NCBI RefSeq assembly: GCF_009677585.1
Contig: NZ_WKYV01000018.1
Span: 1-64,000 of the forward strand
Reading direction: 5' to 3'
Origin: Lactonifactor sp. BIOML-A5
GTDB lineage: Bacteria; Bacillota; Clostridia; Lachnospirales; Lachnospiraceae
DNA: 64,000 nucleotides
Below the pieces are notes generated by a model, which was given only the letters and a program-made list of their open reading frames with translations, did no database searches and was not told where the DNA came from. Below are positions 60,998 through 64,000 of the stretch, piece by piece (positions within the stretch are counted from its first letter, which is position 1; every line of letters begins with the position of its first letter). The translations under genes were made by a program, and so were the position numbers.

Positions 60998-63352
60998 TCA
61001 CTCTGCACTTATAGTATCCACCACCGACATCCCCCGGATTCTCTTTGCAGGCCCATGCACAGCCAGGATCGCAGATCCTGCGATCACCAGTATGATAACC
61101 AGCAGAGATCCAACCGGTACATACCAGGAATCTCCCCACCGATAGGTGACAAGTCTCTCAAACAGAAGCTTGTTGAGAGGAAGACCTATGAGACAGCCAA
61201 AGAAAATACCGAAAAAAGCGTAGGTTGCTGCCTCAGCTGATATCATTCGTATCAGCTGCCGGTCACTCATGCCGATGGCTCGCATTGCACCATACTGACG
61301 GAGGCGGGCGGATACACTCATGGCGATGCTGTTAATGATATAGAATACAGAGATTAAGGCAATTACAGCCAGAAATCCGTAGATGAACAGTGCAAAGGAA
61401 TAATAAGCGCCCATGGTCTCTCTGTTTTTCATACGCTGATCTGAGAAGATAACCGAATCTCCGGCATCGGCACGCATCTGTGCTACATCCTTGTCTGTTA
61501 CTTTGGAATTGAACTGTACATCTATGATGGTATAATTGCTCTCCCCCGTTAACTGCTGAAATAATTTTTGGGAACAAATTACAGTTTCTACTCCTGGCTC
61601 TATGCTGAAGGGGCCGTTGGACAGAATTCCCGACACCTTTACATTCACCGGCTGTCCCTCAGGCTGAGAATCTATGGTAATCGTACTGCCCAGGTGCAGG
61701 GGATTTTCTGTGTGAAAAACAGTGAGTACTGTGCTGCCATTCTTTGCATCATCGATTGATCCCTCAAGGAGCATATCATCTGCCCACTGGAACTGATATT
61801 TTTCGTAGGAGATAAGGTTGACACTTTTTGTCTGTCCGTTTATCTTTACCGGGATATTGTAGGCAAAGCTTCTGCCGTACACCTTTTTTACAGAGGGAAT
61901 GGCCCCATAGGATTCAGCGAGATCCGGAGAGATTGCGCAGGTATTGTCAGGGCTGATCACAGACAGATCCGGTGCATAGGGCTTCAGCGGTGTGATGGCA
62001 TGGTTCATAAAATCTACGGCTGAACGGAAGGAGAGAAATAGAATAATGCTGAAGGCAAATGAGCCAATCATAAGGAAAAAATTCTTCCTGCTCCCTTTTG
62101 CGTGGTGGATCCCCAAAGCAGTATCTACCTGAAAGAATGCGGTTGATGCCGCTTTCCGCGCCTCCTGGATGGTCCCTGCATTTCCCGATACGGCCGCCAC
62201 AGGGGAAACTCTGGATGCTTTTTTGGCTGGCGAACCGGTCGCAAGCAGGACAGTGATAAGGCCAATCAGAACACCTGATATCAGGCCCAGCCAGCTAATC
62301 CCGAAATCTGGCATCTCCCCAAATATGCTTGGACTTAAGAACTCCAGCAGTGCGCACAGAAGCCATATGACAGCAGTACCAGCAGCAATCCCCAGTGGGA
62401 TAGCCGTTTTACACCAACTAAGGGCTTCCCTTCGCACAAAGCGAATTACTTGCTTCTGAGTTGCACCCAGACAGCGCATCATGCCGAAGAATTCGGTTCT
62501 CTGTACAACATTGCTGTTCAGGCTTCCTGCAATCATGAGAGTTCCTGCAATAGCAACCAGGACAGCCAGGACTCCTGCAGTAAGATATAGCTGCATCATA
62601 TAGGGATCTTTGCTCTGCAGCATCAGTGCCAGGAGCTTTGTATTCTGTGTGATTTGATTGTCTGACAGCTGCAGCTGTGCCTGAATATCTGACAGTGTCT
62701 TTTGTATGCTGCAATAGGGAGTGAATGTAACATAAAAGATCCCCTCATAGGTTTCTGAAGAATCAGCAGACAGCTGTGTCCGGAAAGCTTCTGTATTTAG
62801 AAATACACCGAAGGCATCTTTTTCAGTGAGCATAGACGTATCTCCTGTAAATCCGCATACCGTTAATTCTACGGATTCCCCTTGGGGAACGGTCAGTAAA
62901 ATGGTGTCGCCTTTTTTTAGCCCCAGCTGTTCTTTTACACTTTTTGTAAAAACAGCTGAATGTGTATCTTTTGGAAATTCCCCTTCTTCCAGCTCCATTC
63001 CCGGAAACATATCAAGCAATTCTTCATCGAACCCGCAGATAACCGCATCATTCCCCTGAAGCTGATACCCCTCATCTAAACGGTAATTGAGAACATCATA
63101 CCATGCAGACGCTTTTATCTCAGGCCGGGAGGCTATGATAGCAGCCTGTTCAGCAGTGATTTCTTTAAAACCTGCGTGCCAGCCGCCATCGCTCTTTTGA
63201 GACTGCAGCCTCTGAGCACGCATCTCCATGTCTGCCATGCCGAAGATTACGGTAACCAGAAATACTGCCAGTATAATGCAGATTCTGGTCATTCTGCTTT
63301 GTTTGCGGTGTACCTTAGCGGAAATAGGAATTAAGTCCAGATAATGTTTCAT
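60998..63352 (-). CDS. FtsX-family ABC transporter permease
   Basis: A 784-residue membrane protein with one N-terminal helix (about residues 25-42), a roughly 200-residue extracellular domain, three helices (about residues 255-385), a second helix and extracellular block, and three C-terminal helices (about residues 660-770). Two FtsX domains are recognisable (ATQKQVIRFVRREAL, then GMSDRQLIRMISAEA). This is the duplicated layout of clostridial MacB/BceB-like permeases that act on peptides or lipoproteins. The start overlaps the ATPase stop (ATGA). Confidence 0.9.
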   Translation of the reverse strand: MKHYLDLIPISAKVHRKQSRMTRICIILAVFLVTVIFGMADMEMRAQRLQSQKSDGGWHAGFKEITAEQAAIIASRPEIKASAWYDVLNYRLDEGYQLQGNDAVICGFDEELLDMFPGMELEEGEFPKDTHSAVFTKSVKEQLGLKKGDTILLTVPQGESVELTVCGFTGDTSMLTEKDAFGVFLNTEAFRTQLSADSSETYEGIFYVTFTPYCSIQKTLSDIQAQLQLSDNQITQNTKLLALMLQSKDPYMMQLYLTAGVLAVLVAIAGTLMIAGSLNSNVVQRTEFFGMMRCLGATQKQVIRFVRREALSWCKTAIPLGIAAGTAVIWLLCALLEFLSPSIFGEMPDFGISWLGLISGVLIGLITVLLATGSPAKKASRVSPVAAVSGNAGTIQEARKAASTAFFQVDTALGIHHAKGSRKNFFLMIGSFAFSIILFLSFRSAVDFMNHAITPLKPYAPDLSVISPDNTCAISPDLAESYGAIPSVKKVYGRSFAYNIPVKINGQTKSVNLISYEKYQFQWADDMLLEGSIDDAKNGSTVLTVFHTENPLHLGSTITIDSQPEGQPVNVKVSGILSNGPFSIEPGVETVICSQKLFQQLTGESNYTIIDVQFNSKVTDKDVAQMRADAGDSVIFSDQRMKNRETMGAYYSFALFIYGFLAVIALISVFYIINSIAMSVSARLRQYGAMRAIGMSDRQLIRMISAEAATYAFFGIFFGCLIGLPLNKLLFERLVTYRWGDSWYVPVGSLLVIILVIAGSAILAVHGPAKRIRGMSVVDTISAE

Positions 63353-64000
63353 ACCTTCATGCCCCCCAGTTCACTGAGAATACCGTCTGTGACACGCAGA
63401 ACACGGTCAACAGAGGATGTAAGATTGATATTATGAGTAATCATAAGAACCGTCTGCTGATAATACCTGGATGCTTTACAGAGAAGATCCATGACGTCCT
63501 GGCTGTTTTTGGAATCCAGATTCCCGGTAGGTTCATCAGCCAGTACCAGCATGGGCTTCGCAATCAGAGCACGTCCTATGGCTACGCGCTGCTGTTGTCC
63601 CCCTGACAGCTGACTGGGAAGATGGGTACGGCGATCTGTCAGACCTAGTACCTCCAGGATCTCGTCTGTCTGTTCCCGGTTTGGCTTTTTATTGTCCAAT
63701 AGAAGGGGAAATATAATATTCTGTTCCACATTCAGCTCCGAGATGAGGTGAAAGGACTGGAAGATAAATCCAATGTGGCGGCGGCGGAACACCGTACGTT
63801 TTGTTTCCTTCATTGAGAATAAATCTTCCCCATTGAGATAAATATGGCCGGACGTAGGAGTGTCCAGACCTCCGATGCAGTTCAGAAGAGTACTCTTTCC
63901 GGAACCGGACTCCCCTACTACAGCGGTAAATTCTCCCTTTTCCACAGTAAAGGAAACGTCCTGCAGCGCTTTGACCTGTGTATCACCTTTTCCATATACT
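63349..64000 (-). CDS. ABC transporter ATP-binding protein (MacB/LolD type), 5' end outside window
   Basis: At least 217 residues, reading off the window edge; the frame stays open to position 64000 with [20 protein letters not shown], so a start at GTG 63945 is not the real one. Walker [11 protein letters not shown]-loop FIFQSFHLI, signature [15 protein letters not shown], Walker [13 protein letters not shown] and switch ITHN are all present. The pattern is that of MacB/LolD ATPases, which pair with FtsX-type permeases like the one directly downstream. Confidence 0.93.
   Translation of the reverse strand, partial: VYGKGDTQVKALQDVSFTVEKGEFTAVVGESGSGKSTLLNCIGGLDTPTSGHIYLNGEDLFSMKETKRTVFRRRHIGFIFQSFHLISELNVEQNIIFPLLLDNKKPNREQTDEILEVLGLTDRRTHLPSQLSGGQQQRVAIGRALIAKPMLVLADEPTGNLDSKNSQDVMDLLCKASRYYQQTVLMITHNINLTSSVDRVLRVTDGILSELGGMKV

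Noticed and set aside
63349..63945. Complete ATPase starting at GTG 63945
   Set aside because: The frame continues open to the window edge with conserved N-terminal ATPase sequence, so the gene is cut by the window.

Overview
The window is a chromosomal segment of a low-to-mid GC Firmicute, most likely a gut Lachnospiraceae (Blautia/Ruminococcus-like). The evidence is the strong AGGAGG ribosome-binding sites, the clostridial gene order around rplU-prp-rpmA-obgE, an oxygen-independent cobalamin pathway, siroheme-type tetrapyrrole genes without later heme genes, and choline-binding-repeat and CD3324-type proteins. The genus is inference. I saw no rRNA, tRNA or CRISPR array.

Region 1 (1-30.4 kb) is a corrinoid factory. 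After a secreted choline-binding-repeat hydrolase, a compact cobalamin riboswitch with a terminator controls a 15.5-kb + strand operon: cbiD, cbiL, cbiF, cbiG, cbiH, a cbiJ-cbiE-cbiT triple fusion, cbiA, cobT, cobU, cobS, a degenerate second cobU, cobC, cbiB, cobD, cbiP, cbiC. A convergent - strand operon behind a second, classical cobalamin riboswitch carries cobalt uptake and insertion: cbiM, cbiN, cbiQ, an ORF that joins cbiO to the cobaltochelatase cbiK, then a DUF4430 (transcobalamin C-terminal-like) protein and an ECF S-component-like protein. Next to it hemA-sirC-hemC-cobA/hemD-hemB-hemL supplies the tetrapyrrole from glutamyl-tRNA. Together these encode nearly the whole route from Glu-tRNA plus Co2+ to cobamide. 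The corrinoid adenosyltransferase and lower-ligand synthesis genes are not in the window.

Region 2 (30.4-50.5 kb) is mixed: a membrane-anchored MutS-like ATPase, rnhA, alaS, rpsU, cardiolipin synthase, small conserved proteins, and several self-contained regulatory modules. These are a TetR regulator with two identical-type palindromic operators flanking a two-gene membrane operon; a two-component system whose TTCAT direct repeats also precede an ABC-2 transporter; a MerR-TipAS regulator divergent from a MATE pump; and an XRE regulator fused to a membrane domain. Region 3 (50.6-60.4 kb) is the conserved housekeeping string from the TIGR03960 radical SAM protein to rsfS. Region 4 (61-64 kb) is a - strand MacB/FtsX-type ABC transporter that runs off the window.

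The most unusual signal is not a gene. Two families of roughly 300-bp intergenic palindromes are present. Each family has a conserved core and conserved outer edges, but the long arms (43-58 bp, perfect or nearly perfect inverted repeats) have entirely different sequence at each locus. Family A: 18195-18531 and 38297-38642, with an apparently collapsed copy at 60477-60502. Family B: 18650-18941 and 60674-60981. At both convergent gene junctions an A copy precedes a B copy.
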